Assembly (NCBI RefSeq): GCF_001639105.2
Contig: NZ_CP015285.1
Location: 674,501-738,500 of the forward strand
DNA: 64,000 bases
Direction: 5' to 3'
DNA from: Azospirillum humicireducens
GTDB lineage: Bacteria > Pseudomonadota > Alphaproteobacteria > Azospirillales > Azospirillaceae
Position numbers and translations under genes: made by a program. Below the pieces are notes generated by a model, which did not search any database, was not told where the DNA came from, and saw only the letters and a list, made by a program, of their open reading frames with translations. This document shows positions 10,213 to 20,900 of this stretch, piece by piece. Position 1 is the first letter of the stretch. Each line of letters opens with the position of its first letter.

Positions 10213-11370
10213 TCAGCGGGTGATGTCGTCATCCGTCCGGTCGGAGGGCGGCCGGTCGGACAGCGGGTTGCGGGTGCTCTTGTCCCGCGTGTCCTCGATC
10301 TCCACCTCGGTGCGGCGGACGGTGTCGCGCACGCTCTCGGCGCGCTCCTCGACATCCTTGCGGACCACGACCGTCTCGCGGACATGGGCGGTCTTGCTGA
10401 CCACCGCTTCCTCATCGGTCTCCGTCACCTCGACGGTGCGCTCGCGGAAGGCGTCGGCAGGCACCTCGGTGCCGCCCTCGACCAGGCCGCCGGGGCGGCG
10501 CTCGACGGTGACGGTCTCGTCGCGCAGCCGTACCTGCTCCTCGACCGGGGTCTCGACGACATAGCTGCGGACGCGGACGCCGCCGCGCTCGACGCTGCGC
10601 TTGCCAACCTTGACCTGCTCTTCGACGATTGGGATCTGCTCTTCCCGTTCGGAGCTGCCGCTGCGGGTGCTGTCGGCGTTGACGTCGCGCATGGCGGCGG
10701 CGGCTCCGGTCAGGCCGGCGCTGGTGCCCGTGCCTGCACCCGTCGTGTCGATCCGGCCGGGCGAATAGCGCAGGCGCTCCTCATCGGCCGAACTGTCGTC
10801 GTAGAAGTCGGCGCTCTCGTCGAAGCCGGTCCAGCCGGAGTTGCGATAGACGGTCCCGCGTTCCTCGACATCCACCACGTTGCCGCGTTCCAGAACTTCC
10901 ATGGCGCGGTCGACATCATCCTCGTCCAACTGCAGCTTCAACAGCGAGCCGCCCCGGCGCACGCCTTCGGCATAGACCTGTGCGTCCTGATTGGGGACGC
11001 CCCAACCCGACAGGCGGGTGAGGATGCCGCCGGTCGTCGTGCCGGTGGTTGCTCCCATTCCAGCGCCCATTCCGGCACCGGCCCCGGCCTCCAATCCGGT
11101 GCCCATGCTGCTGCCGGGCATGGTATTGGGCGATGCGACATAGTCGGTGGACAGGTCGGTGCGGGCCATGCCGCCGGCGGCGCCCATCGACGAATCGCCC
11201 GCGGTGGTGCCAAGCCCGGCGGTGTCGCTGCCGCTCCATCGGCCGTTTGCCAGATCGGCGTGGGACAGGATTTCGACGGCGCCGGTTTCAAATCCGGCGG
11301 CCTGCAGGTCGCGGGAGGCGGTCTCGGCGTCGGATCGGTGGTCGTAAAGGGCGACGATGGTTTTGGTCAT
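10213..11370 (-). CDS. General-stress protein with YflT-like N-terminus and YsnF/AvaK (DUF2382) C-terminal domain
   Basis: This is a 385-residue protein. The N-terminal 110 residues (TIVALYDHRSDAETASRDL..., then VEILSHADL) resemble the general-stress YflT/heat-induced protein domain. A Gly/Ala/Met-rich low-complexity linker follows (about 60-130). The C-terminal part (about 215-340) is a DUF2382 domain with repeated EEQIPIVEEQVKVGKR-like beta segments and alternating Glu/Val/Arg. The biochemical function of the family is unknown; members are stress-linked in several bacteria. GAGGAG overlapping the end of the upstream gene (5-bp gap) sets the start. It is the last gene of a three-gene stress operon. 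Confidence 0.85.
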   Translation of the reverse strand: MTKTIVALYDHRSDAETASRDLQAAGFETGAVEILSHADLANGRWSGSDTAGLGTTAGDSSMGAAGGMARTDLSTDYVASPNTMPGSSMGTGLEAGAGAGMGAGMGATTGTTTGGILTRLSGWGVPNQDAQVYAEGVRRGGSLLKLQLDEDDVDRAMEVLERGNVVDVEERGTVYRNSGWTGFDESADFYDDSSADEERLRYSPGRIDTTGAGTGTSAGLTGAAAAMRDVNADSTRSGSSEREEQIPIVEEQVKVGKRSVERGGVRVRSYVVETPVEEQVRLRDETVTVERRPGGLVEGGTEVPADAFRERTVEVTETDEEAVVSKTAHVRETVVVRKDVEERAESVRDTVRRTEVEIEDTRDKSTRNPLSDRPPSDRTDDDITR

Positions 11371-11375
11371 CGGCT

Positions 11376-11864
11376 TTACTCCTCGGACGAATTCGTGGGG
11401 GACGAGCTCGGGTTGGGGGACGATTTCCGGTAGGGTGCATCGGCGGAGGAGGGCGGGGCTGGCACACGCTCCACCACCGCCTCTTCAGACCGCAGCGTGA
11501 CGGGCTGCTCGACTTCGACGGTCCGCCGGGTCTTGCGGATGTGCAGCTCTTCGCGCAGCACCAGCCGCCGTTCCACCACCAGAACCTCCTCGACCAGCGG
11601 GATCACGGTGACGTCGCCCTCCTGGCGGATGCCGGGATGGGCATTGATCTCGCGGTCGATCGGGATGCGGGTGACGGTGGCCTCTTCCTGTTCCAGCGCT
11701 TCGCGGACCAGTTCCTCGCGTTCGGACACACGGGTGGTCACCCGGATACGGCTTCGCTCGACCAGTTGCTTGTCGATTGTCACCGACTCGTCATGCAGGC
11801 GAATGACCGCATCGCCGCCGCCGGGGGGCGGTTCTTTCTCGGACGGTTCTTGCGCGGACGTCAT
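11376..11864 (-). CDS. YsnF/AvaK domain (DUF2382) protein
   Basis: This 162-residue protein is nearly all DUF2382: alternating segments such as VIRLHDESVTIDKQLVERS, VREALEQEEATVTRIPIDRE and VVERRLVLREELHIRK. It is a shorter paralogue of the C-terminal domain of the next gene, which starts 5 bp downstream. No signal peptide or membrane segment is visible. It lies 18 bp after a small membrane protein gene. The operon context and the upstream EcfG-type promoter suggest a general-stress role; the molecular function is unknown. Confidence 0.85.
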   Translation of the reverse strand: MTSAQEPSEKEPPPGGGDAVIRLHDESVTIDKQLVERSRIRVTTRVSEREELVREALEQEEATVTRIPIDREINAHPGIRQEGDVTVIPLVEEVLVVERRLVLREELHIRKTRRTVEVEQPVTLRSEEAVVERVPAPPSSADAPYRKSSPNPSSSPTNSSEE

Positions 11865-11882
11865 GGCGGCTGGCGCCGCGCG

Positions 11883-12020
11883 TCAGCGGAACAGGAGATA
11901 GAGGACGATCGCGACCACGATCAGGCCGAGAATGATCCACATCCAGTTCATCCCGGCGCTTCCTGCTCCGGTCACGGTGTCATACACACCAACTTTCCTG
12001 GGCTTCTGTTCGTCTGCCAT
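11883..12020 (-). CDS. Small single-pass membrane protein
   Basis: This 45-residue protein has a polar N-terminus (MADEQKPRKVGVYDTV) and one transmembrane helix at the C-terminal end (MWIILGLIVVAIVLYLLF). A perfect AAGGAGG lies 6 bases before the ATG, which supports translation. It leads the DUF2382 operon (18-bp gap). Proteins of this size and layout often accompany stress genes; no specific function is known. Confidence 0.82.
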   Translation of the reverse strand: MADEQKPRKVGVYDTVTGAGSAGMNWMWIILGLIVVAIVLYLLFR

Positions 12021-12080
12021 GGGAGCCTCCTTGCGGGGATGGACCGGCGGGTTGCGCTCCCATCCGGCGTGCTCCATTCA

Positions 12081-12105
12081 AACAGAAGGCCCCCATGATC
12101 GTTCC
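12081..12105 (-). promoter_or_regulatory. Probable EcfG general-stress promoter
   Basis: On the minus strand, GGAAC (12105-12101) is followed after 16 bases by TGTT (12084-12081), equal to GGAAC-N17-GTT. This fits the alphaproteobacterial sigma-EcfG consensus. It lies 61 bp upstream of the small membrane protein gene and reads into the DUF2382 stress operon, so position and function agree. Confidence 0.65.
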
Positions 12106-12164
12106 GAGGAATCAACGACCCTTTCAAATCAAACGATCAAGCGCAGATGTGTCAAAGCGCCGGT

Positions 12165-13661
12165 TCAGCTGGCCATCCGCTGATGCTCCAGGAAGGCGGT
12201 CTTCAGCAGCGCCTTCAGGTCGTCGCCATACTGGTGGAAGCGGACGGACAGCTGGCCGCGCTCCTCGTCGCGGTGCAGCACCACGAGGTTGGCGACGGCC
12301 GCCACCTCCTGCCGGTCGGCCAGCACCACGCGGGCCTGGAAGGTCTGGCCGCGCTGGTAGGGCTGGTCGACCGCCAGCAGGCACAGGCCCCCCACCGACC
12401 AGTTTCGGGCGGGGAAACTGCCATGTTCGGTGTGGACCACCATGCCCGGACGTACGAAGCGCTTCTGGCGCCGCCGCTCTTCAGGCGGGGGCGGGGGAAA
12501 GGGGCTGGAGGCGCTGGGCATGTCGATGCCCGACCGGTCTGTGAGCGCATTGTGGAAATTCGCCCCGCGGACGACCGCCGGCCCCATGGTGGAGTCGCGC
12601 AGGTCGGCGTCGGAGAAGTCGGCGCCTTCGAAATTGGCCGGCCAGTCGCGGCCGCCGGCCAGCGGCACCGGCCGGGCATCCACTCCATTCATCAGCGTGT
12701 GCGCCAGATAGGCACGGCGCAGTGTGGTCCCCCGCAGCACGGCGTCGCGCAGGTCGGCCTCGTCCAGATCGATGTAGGACAGCTCCGCCATTTCCAGGCT
12801 CGCCTTGGTCAGGCGGGCGCCGGGCAGCCGGCAGCGGCGCAGCCGGGCTGCCGCCAGCGTGCGCCCATGCAGGTCCGCCCCGGCCACCGACACGAGGTCA
12901 AGGTCGAGTCGCGCCCCATCGGCGCCGCCGCTGTCGACCCATCGTTCGTGGCGCTCCACCAGATCCAGAAACTCGGCGACCGGCATTGCCGTGTAGTTGG
13001 GCTGAACGATGGCGTCGGGCGGCAGGGCGAAGGGGATGAAGGTGCGGGTGAGGGTGGCATTGTCCATCACCGTATTGCCGAACACCGCCCCGTCCAGGTT
13101 GGCGCCGCAGAAATCGGTGCCCATCAGCACGGCGGAGGTCAACTCCGCCCCCGTCAGGTCCGCATCGTTCAGGTCGGCGCCGGTCAGGTCGCAGCCGCTG
13201 AAATTGGCGCCGGCCAGGATCGAGCGTTCCATCTTCGCTTCGGTCAGCCGGGTGGTGCCGGTGCCTCGCGCCGTCTGGCTGCCATTCGGGCCGCTGCCGT
13301 CGACCAGTTCACCGGCGCGGAAATCGGCGCCCCGCAGGTTGGCGTCGGTCAACAGGGCACGGTGCAGGTTCGCCCCGCGCAGATCGGCGCCGGTCAGGAT
13401 GGCGGCCGACAGGTTCACCGCCTCCATGTCGGCACCGAACAGGTCGGCCTGCGACAGGTCGGCCTTCACCATGCGGGTGTTGCTGAGATTCGCTCCGGCC
13501 AGCTTGGCTCCGGCCAAGGACACGCGCTCCAGGTTCAACCGGGACAGGTCGCGGAAGCTCAGGTCGGCGCGGCGGCCGCTGGACCGCCGCTTCAGCCATG
13601 CCTGATGCGCCTGGATGATCGTCCGGAGCTCGTCGATCTCTTTGGGATCGCGTTCGGCCAT
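12165..13661 (-). CDS. Pentapeptide-repeat protein with C-terminal PilZ domain
   Basis: This 498-residue protein has two pentapeptide-repeat arrays (A[D/N]L-x-x periodicity, about 30-215 and 250-370). Each is preceded by a helical cap of the form H-x2-W[L/V] (HQAWLKRR; HERWVDSG). A linker rich in Ser/Pro leads to a PilZ domain (about 395-490) with arginines in ERRRQKRFVR and the NWSVGG motif (N-x-S-x2-G), so c-di-GMP binding is likely. Pentapeptide arrays form right-handed beta-helices. The start at MAERDPKE (13661) begins just before the first cap; an upstream extension to 13793 is composition-poor. No signal peptide is seen. Two other pentapeptide genes lie in the window. Confidence 0.85.
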   Translation of the reverse strand: MAERDPKEIDELRTIIQAHQAWLKRRSSGRRADLSFRDLSRLNLERVSLAGAKLAGANLSNTRMVKADLSQADLFGADMEAVNLSAAILTGADLRGANLHRALLTDANLRGADFRAGELVDGSGPNGSQTARGTGTTRLTEAKMERSILAGANFSGCDLTGADLNDADLTGAELTSAVLMGTDFCGANLDGAVFGNTVMDNATLTRTFIPFALPPDAIVQPNYTAMPVAEFLDLVERHERWVDSGGADGARLDLDLVSVAGADLHGRTLAAARLRRCRLPGARLTKASLEMAELSYIDLDEADLRDAVLRGTTLRRAYLAHTLMNGVDARPVPLAGGRDWPANFEGADFSDADLRDSTMGPAVVRGANFHNALTDRSGIDMPSASSPFPPPPPEERRRQKRFVRPGMVVHTEHGSFPARNWSVGGLCLLAVDQPYQRGQTFQARVVLADRQEVAAVANLVVLHRDEERGQLSVRFHQYGDDLKALLKTAFLEHQRMAS

Positions 13662-13797
13662 GGCGTCGGTTCCCGGATCCACCGTATGACGAAAGACAGG
13701 AGCGTCGGGGCAACGATAGCCCGTCCGGACAGTCGCGTCACGGTTTCTCGACGGTGCGTCTTCGTTACGGTTCCGGAACCAAAGGCTGGACATGGAA

Positions 13798-13829
13798 AAG
13801 GCCGCCTTCCACAGGGATAAGGCGGCCTT
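13798..13829 (-). terminator. Terminator downstream of the MlaC-like gene
   Basis: The 11-bp stem AAGGCCGCCTT (13798-13808) pairs with AAGGCGGCCTT (13819-13829). On the minus strand it is followed by T residues. It ends the transcript that includes the MlaC-like gene. Confidence 0.8.
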
Positions 13830-13859
13830 CGTGGGGATGTCGATTCGACGCCGGGCGGT

Positions 13860-14534
13860 TCAGCCGGCGCGGCCGACCTTCTGGCGCAGGGCCTGGATCA
13901 GGCCGTCGATACGGCCGCCATTCTGCTCGACGACGGAGGCGAATTCCTGCCGCTGGGTCACGCCCATGCTGACATTCTCCACCACCACGTCGATGATCTT
14001 GAAGTCGGCACCCGACTTGCGGACACGCCAGCTGACATTCACCGGCGGGCCGTTGGGGCGGACGATCTGGGTCGTCACCATGCTATCCGCCTCACCGGCC
14101 GGGGAAGTGCCGGTGATCTTGAAGGTCTCGCCCGAATACTCGACGAAACGCTCGGCATAGGTGTTGACGATCAGCTGCTCGAACAGCTTCTGATATTCGG
14201 CCCGCTGGGCTTCGTTCGCGCTGTTCCAATAGCGGCCCAGCACCCAGCGGCCGATGTAGGGCACGTCGAAGCCGGCGTACAGCAGCGTGCGGAAGCGCTG
14301 GATCGCCTGATCGCGCGAAAGGCTCTTGTCCGAGAAGGTTGCGATGGCGTCGTTCCCCAGCTTCTGGATGAACGCGCTGGCTCCCTGGTCCGTGCCTTGT
14401 GCGGCGGCGGGGGAGATGAGTGTGTGCCCAGCCCAACCGCTCACCGCGAGCAGGGCAGCGCACGCGACGAACTTGCGGCGTGTCAGCATGGTAGGGCGAA
14501 AAGTGGCTGTTGCCGCGGCATTGTCAACGGTCAT
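13860..14534 (-). CDS. mlaC: MlaC/Ttg2D-family periplasmic phospholipid-binding protein
   Basis: This protein (224 residues, or 209 from MLTRRKF at 14489) shuttles phospholipids between outer and inner membrane in the Mla pathway. The N-terminus has a twin-arginine-like TRRKFVA motif before a hydrophobic segment and an AAA cleavage region, so Tat or Sec export is likely. The mature part has MlaC features: FDVPYIGRWVLGRYW, then YAERFVEYSGETFKI, and FKIIDVVVENVSM near the C-terminus. It follows the MlaA-like gene on the same strand; mlaBDEF are not in the window. A 15-bp palindrome separates the two genes. Confidence 0.85.
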   Translation of the reverse strand: MTVDNAAATATFRPTMLTRRKFVACAALLAVSGWAGHTLISPAAAQGTDQGASAFIQKLGNDAIATFSDKSLSRDQAIQRFRTLLYAGFDVPYIGRWVLGRYWNSANEAQRAEYQKLFEQLIVNTYAERFVEYSGETFKITGTSPAGEADSMVTTQIVRPNGPPVNVSWRVRKSGADFKIIDVVVENVSMGVTQRQEFASVVEQNGGRIDGLIQALRQKVGRAG

Positions 14535-14577
14535 GTGGCCTTTGGGGGTCCTCTGATCTCGGGGATACGAAATCCAT

Positions 14578-14609
14578 AGCCGTCCGGCCGGTGAACCGGC
14601 CGGACGGCT
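14578..14609. other. Perfect 15-bp-arm palindrome between mlaA and mlaC
   Basis: AGCCGTCCGGCCGGT (14578-14592) and ACCGGCCGGACGGCT (14595-14609) are perfect inverted copies with a 2-base spacer. There is no T run on either side, so it is not a classic terminator. It may stabilise or process the mlaA-mlaC transcript or act as a partial terminator. Confidence 0.8.
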
Positions 14610-14614
14610 CCGTG

Positions 14615-15400
14615 TCAGGGCTTCGGCGGGGTGGAATAGTCCGGGAATTCCGGCGACGCCGCCGCCTTGTTGTTGGCGATCGCCGCACGGCGCTGCTGCT
14701 GGTACAGGCTGCGCGCGGTGGCGTAGAAGTCCAGCGAGTTGCGGCGCAGGTCGTCGACCTCCTTCAGGATCTCCGACCGGCGGTCGACGGCGCCGACGAC
14801 GGCGCGGCCCACCAGCATGCCCTTGTGGTCGGTGCCGTAGGCCCAGATGCGGACCGGATCGCCGACGGTGTCGACGGCATAGCCGGCGGTGTCGCGCAGA
14901 TTCGACGGGCCCAGCAGCGGCAGCACGATGTACGGGCCGTCACCCACGCCCCACACCGCCAGCGTCTGGCCGAAATCCTCCGGCGCACGCGGGATGCCGG
15001 CCTGGGTGGCGACGTCGGCGATACCGCCCGCGCCCAGGATGGTGTTGGTCAGGAAGCGCCCGGTGGCGTTGGACGCCCCCTCCACATTGCCCTGCAGCAG
15101 GTTGTTGGCGATGTAGAGCGGCGACATCAGGTTGTCGATGAAGTTGTGGATCGCATCGCGCACCGGATCGGGCACGACGCCGACGTAAACCTCTGCCGCC
15201 GGACGGATCACCAGGACGTCTGCCGCCTCGTTTGCGGCGAAGACGAAGCGGTTGGGGATTTCCAGCGGATCGTTGACCTGATAGGCGGCATCCGTTGCGC
15301 CCGAGTCGCCTGGGTTGGTCGCGCAGGCCGTTGCCGTCAGGGCGAATGCCACGACGGTGGCCGTACGGAGGAGGGAGCGGGAAAGGCTGGCCAGCTTCAT
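14615..15400 (-). CDS. mlaA: MlaA (VacJ) family outer-membrane lipoprotein
   Basis: The 261-residue precursor has a lipoprotein signal peptide ending in LTATAC, with lipidated Cys at residue 26. The mature part shows the MlaA core: VNDPLEIPNRFVFAANEA, NFIDNLMSPLYIANNLLQG, GRFLTNTILGAGGIADVA and PEDFGQTLAVWGVGDGPYIVLPLLGPS. MlaA sits in the outer membrane and extracts mislocalised phospholipids from the outer leaflet for MlaC. The start MKLASLSR (15400) is chosen because it directly precedes the signal peptide. The MlaC-like gene follows 80 bp downstream. Confidence 0.92.
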   Translation of the reverse strand: MKLASLSRSLLRTATVVAFALTATACATNPGDSGATDAAYQVNDPLEIPNRFVFAANEAADVLVIRPAAEVYVGVVPDPVRDAIHNFIDNLMSPLYIANNLLQGNVEGASNATGRFLTNTILGAGGIADVATQAGIPRAPEDFGQTLAVWGVGDGPYIVLPLLGPSNLRDTAGYAVDTVGDPVRIWAYGTDHKGMLVGRAVVGAVDRRSEILKEVDDLRRNSLDFYATARSLYQQQRRAAIANNKAAASPEFPDYSTPPKP

Positions 15401-15855
15401 GTGCGACGGCTCTTTATCTGTTGGCTCGACTCGGTGCGGGTCGCCGCATGTCCTGTCCACAACCGAAGACTCCGATGGCGGATGTCCTCAACCCTGGCAA
15501 GGTGGCAACGCGGTCTGGAGGAAGATTGGGCGAGATATCGCAGAATTTCCACCGTTTCATGACCTAACACAGGCTTTGCGGTTTGACCAGCATGGGCGGT
15601 GTCGGGTTGCCCCACGGCTTGGCGATTGTGACGGCTTTGCCGCAGTGCCGTCCGAGAGCTTGCGCGCCATCGCATTCGACCTTGGGCCGGGCGGGTGGAA
15701 AGGGGGCGCCTTGCACTCCTTGTCCGTCGCGGCGAGACGGCCAGCGAAAAGCGGTTTACGACGCATAAAGATATCTTTATATCTGTATTCGGGTCGTCCG
15801 GGCATGGTGCGCCGGCCGGCCGCACCCCTCTCTGGCCCGAATCGGACGTGAGGCG
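15401..15855. other. Divergent regulatory region between mlaA and sahR
   Basis: The 455-bp gap holds the promoters of mlaA (minus) and sahR (plus). The only strong element seen is the 16-bp palindrome at 15765-15780. Short ORFs on both strands lack ribosome binding sites and I do not consider them genes. Confidence 0.6.
15765..15780. promoter_or_regulatory. Candidate SahR operator, 16-bp perfect palindrome
   Basis: ATAAAGATATCTTTAT is a perfect 16-bp palindrome in an otherwise GC-rich region, 75 bp upstream of the ArsR/methyltransferase fusion gene. ArsR-type repressors bind such AT-rich dyads and are commonly autoregulated, so this is likely the operator of the sahR-metF(-metH) transcript. 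Confidence 0.72.
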
Positions 15856-17744
<1,889 letters not shown>

Positions 17745-17926
17745 GGCGCATCCGGTGCGGTTTCATGTTAGAATCGTCGCACATCTGCGGAAACATCCCA
17801 TCCAGCTGCCCTGATTCGCTGGAACAGCGTCTCGATGAGGACTGGTGGCCCACCAGCCGCCACGGCCTGACCTGACCCTGCCTTTTCTGCCCCGAACCCG
17901 CCAAATAACGGACAAGACGCATTCCC

Positions 17927-20900
17927 ATGGCCCACATCCTCGACACCCTGCGTGACCGTGTTCTGCTTTGCGACGGCGGGTTCGGCAGCCGCATCCAGGC
18001 GCTCGACCTCGACGTCGAGAAGGATTACTGGGGGCACGAGAACTGCACCGATATCCTCCCCCTGTCGCGCCCCGACATCGTCCGCGACATCCATCGCGGC
18101 TACTTCGAAGCCGGCGCCGACATGGTGGAGACCGACACATTCGGCGCCTCGCCGGTGACGCTGGGCGAGTTCGGCATCTCCGAGAAGGCCTTCGAGATCA
18201 ACCAGCGCGCGGTCGAGCTGGCGCGCGAGGCGGCGGAAGGCTTCAGGGACGGCCAGCCGCGCTTCGTCATCGGCTCCATCGGGCCGGGCACCAAGCTGCC
18301 CAGCCTGGGCCACATCGCCTATCAGCCGGCGGAGGATAGCTTCTATGTCCAGGCCGCCGGCCTGATCGCCGGCGGGGCCGACGCCATCCTGGTGGAAACC
18401 TGCCAGGATCCCTTGCAGATCAAGGCCGCCGTCAACGGCATCAAGCGCGCGCGGGCCGAGGCGAAGTCCGACACCCCCGTCTTCGTCCAGGTGACGGTGG
18501 AGACCACCGGCACGCTGCTGGTCGGCACCGACATCGCCGCCGCCGCCACCGTCATCCAGGCGCTGGACGTGCCGCTGATGGGCCTGAACTGCGCCACCGG
18601 TCCGCTGGAGATGAGCGAGCATGTGCGCTGGCTGTCGCAGAACTGGCCGGGCATGATCTCGGTGCAGCCAAATGCGGGCCTGCCGGAACTGGTGGACGGC
18701 AAGACGCACTATCCGTTGCTGGCGAACGACTTCGCCCATTGGCTGGAGCGTTTCGTGTCGGAGGACGGGGTGAATCTCGTCGGCGGCTGCTGCGGCACCA
18801 ACGTGCCCCACATCGCGGCGGCCAACCAGATGCTGCGCAAGCTGGCCCCGGCCGGCTCGCACCGCCCGGCGCCGAAGGGACGCACCGTCCATTGGGTGCC
18901 GGCGGTGGCCTCGCTCTACTCCCAGGTCACGCTGCGTCAGGAGAACGCCTTCTTCGCCATCGGCGAGCGCTGCAACGCCAACGGCTCCAAGAAGTGGCGC
19001 GAGCTGCAGGAGAAGAACGATTGGGACGGCTGCGTCGAGATGGCGCGCGAGCAGGTGAAGGAAGGCAGCCACTCGCTGGACGTCTGCACCGCCTTCGTCG
19101 GCCGTGACGAGGTGGCGGAGATGAATGCGGTGATCTCCCGCTTCGCCGGCTCCGTCACCGCCCCGCTGGTGATCGATTCGACCGAGTACAAGGTGCTGGA
19201 ACAGGCGCTGGCGCTCTATGGCGGCAAGGCGATCCTCAACTCCATCAACTTCGAGGACGGCGAGGAGCCGGCGCGCAAGCGTCTGGAATTGGCCAAGAAG
19301 TTCGGCGCCGCCGTCATCGCCCTGACCATCGACGAAGAGGGCATGGCGAAGACGCCCGACCGCAAGCTGGAGATCGCCAAGCGGCTCTACGATCTGGCGG
19401 TCAACGAATACGGCCTCGCCCCGTCCGACCTGCTGTTCGACCCGCTGACCTTCACCATCGCCACCGGCAACGAGGACGACCGCAAGCTCGCCATCTGGAC
19501 GCTGGAAGGCATCGAGGCCATCGCCCGCGAGATGCCCGGCTGCCAGATCATCCTGGGCCTGTCCAACGTCTCCTTCGGTCTGAACGCCGCGGCGCGCCAT
19601 GTGCTGAACTCGGTCTTCCTCGACCATGCGGTGAAGAAGGGGATGACGGGCGCCATCGTCCATGTCTCCAAGATCCTGCCGCTGCACCAGATCCCCGAAA
19701 AGGAGGTCAAGACCGCCGAGGATCTGATCTTCGACCGCCGCGCGGAAGGGTACGACCCGCTCCAGGCCTTCATCGCCCTGTTCGAAGGCCGCAAGGCTGC
19801 CGACGCCAAGAAGAAGGCGCGGGCGGAAAATGTCGAGGACCGGCTGAAGGAGCGCATCGTCGACGGCGACCGCACCGGGCTGGAGGACGATCTGGCCGAG
19901 GCGATGAAGACCCATCCGCCGTTGGAGATCATCAACACCTATCTGCTCGACGGCATGAAGGTGGTGGGCGAGCTGTTCGGCGCCGGCAAGATGCAGCTTC
20001 CCTTCGTGCTGCAGTCGGCGGAGACGATGAAGGCCGCCGTGGCGTGGCTGGAGCCGCACATGGAGAAGGTGGAGGGCCAGCAGAAGGGCACGCTCGTTCT
20101 CGCCACCGTGAAGGGTGACGTCCACGACATCGGCAAGAACCTTGTCGACATCATCCTGACCAACAACGGCTACAAGGTCGTCAATCTCGGCATCAAGCAG
20201 CCGGTGACCGCCATCATCCAGGCCGCGAAGGAGCACAAGGCCGACGCCGTCGGCATGTCCGGCCTGCTGGTGAAATCCACCGTGGTGATGCGCGAGAACC
20301 TGGAGGAGATGACCCGCGAGGGGTTGGAGGTGCCGGTGCTGCTCGGCGGCGCCGCGCTGACCCGCGCCTATGTCGAGGGTGACTGCGTGGCGTCCTACGG
20401 CTCCGGCCGCGTCGCCTATGCCGGCGACGCCTTCGACGGGCTGACCCTGATGGACAAGGTGGTGGAGGGCAGCTTCGACCAGCAGCTCGCCATCCAGCAG
20501 GCCAAGCGCGCCGGCAAGGCGACCAACCGCCGCCGCGTGCTGGGGCAGGCGACCAGCGCCGCCATCGGCCCGGTCGACAAGGACGCCGTGCGCGCCCGCC
20601 GCCACCGGCTGGCCGAGGGCGTTCCGGTGCCGACCCCGCCCTTCTGGGGGCCGAAGCTGATCGACCTTGTGCCGCTGAAGACGCTGGTCACCTACCTGAA
20701 CGAGCGGATGCTCTATCAGCTGCAATGGGGCTACCGGAAGGACGGCAAATCCTTCGAGGAGTTCAAGGAGTGGGCGAAGAAGGAGCTGCGGCCGGTGCTC
20801 GACCGCATCCTCCAGATCGCGGCGAAGGAGGAAATCCTGCGCCCGACCGCCGTCTATGGCTATTGGAAGGCGGCGGCCGACGGCAACGACGTCATCCTGT

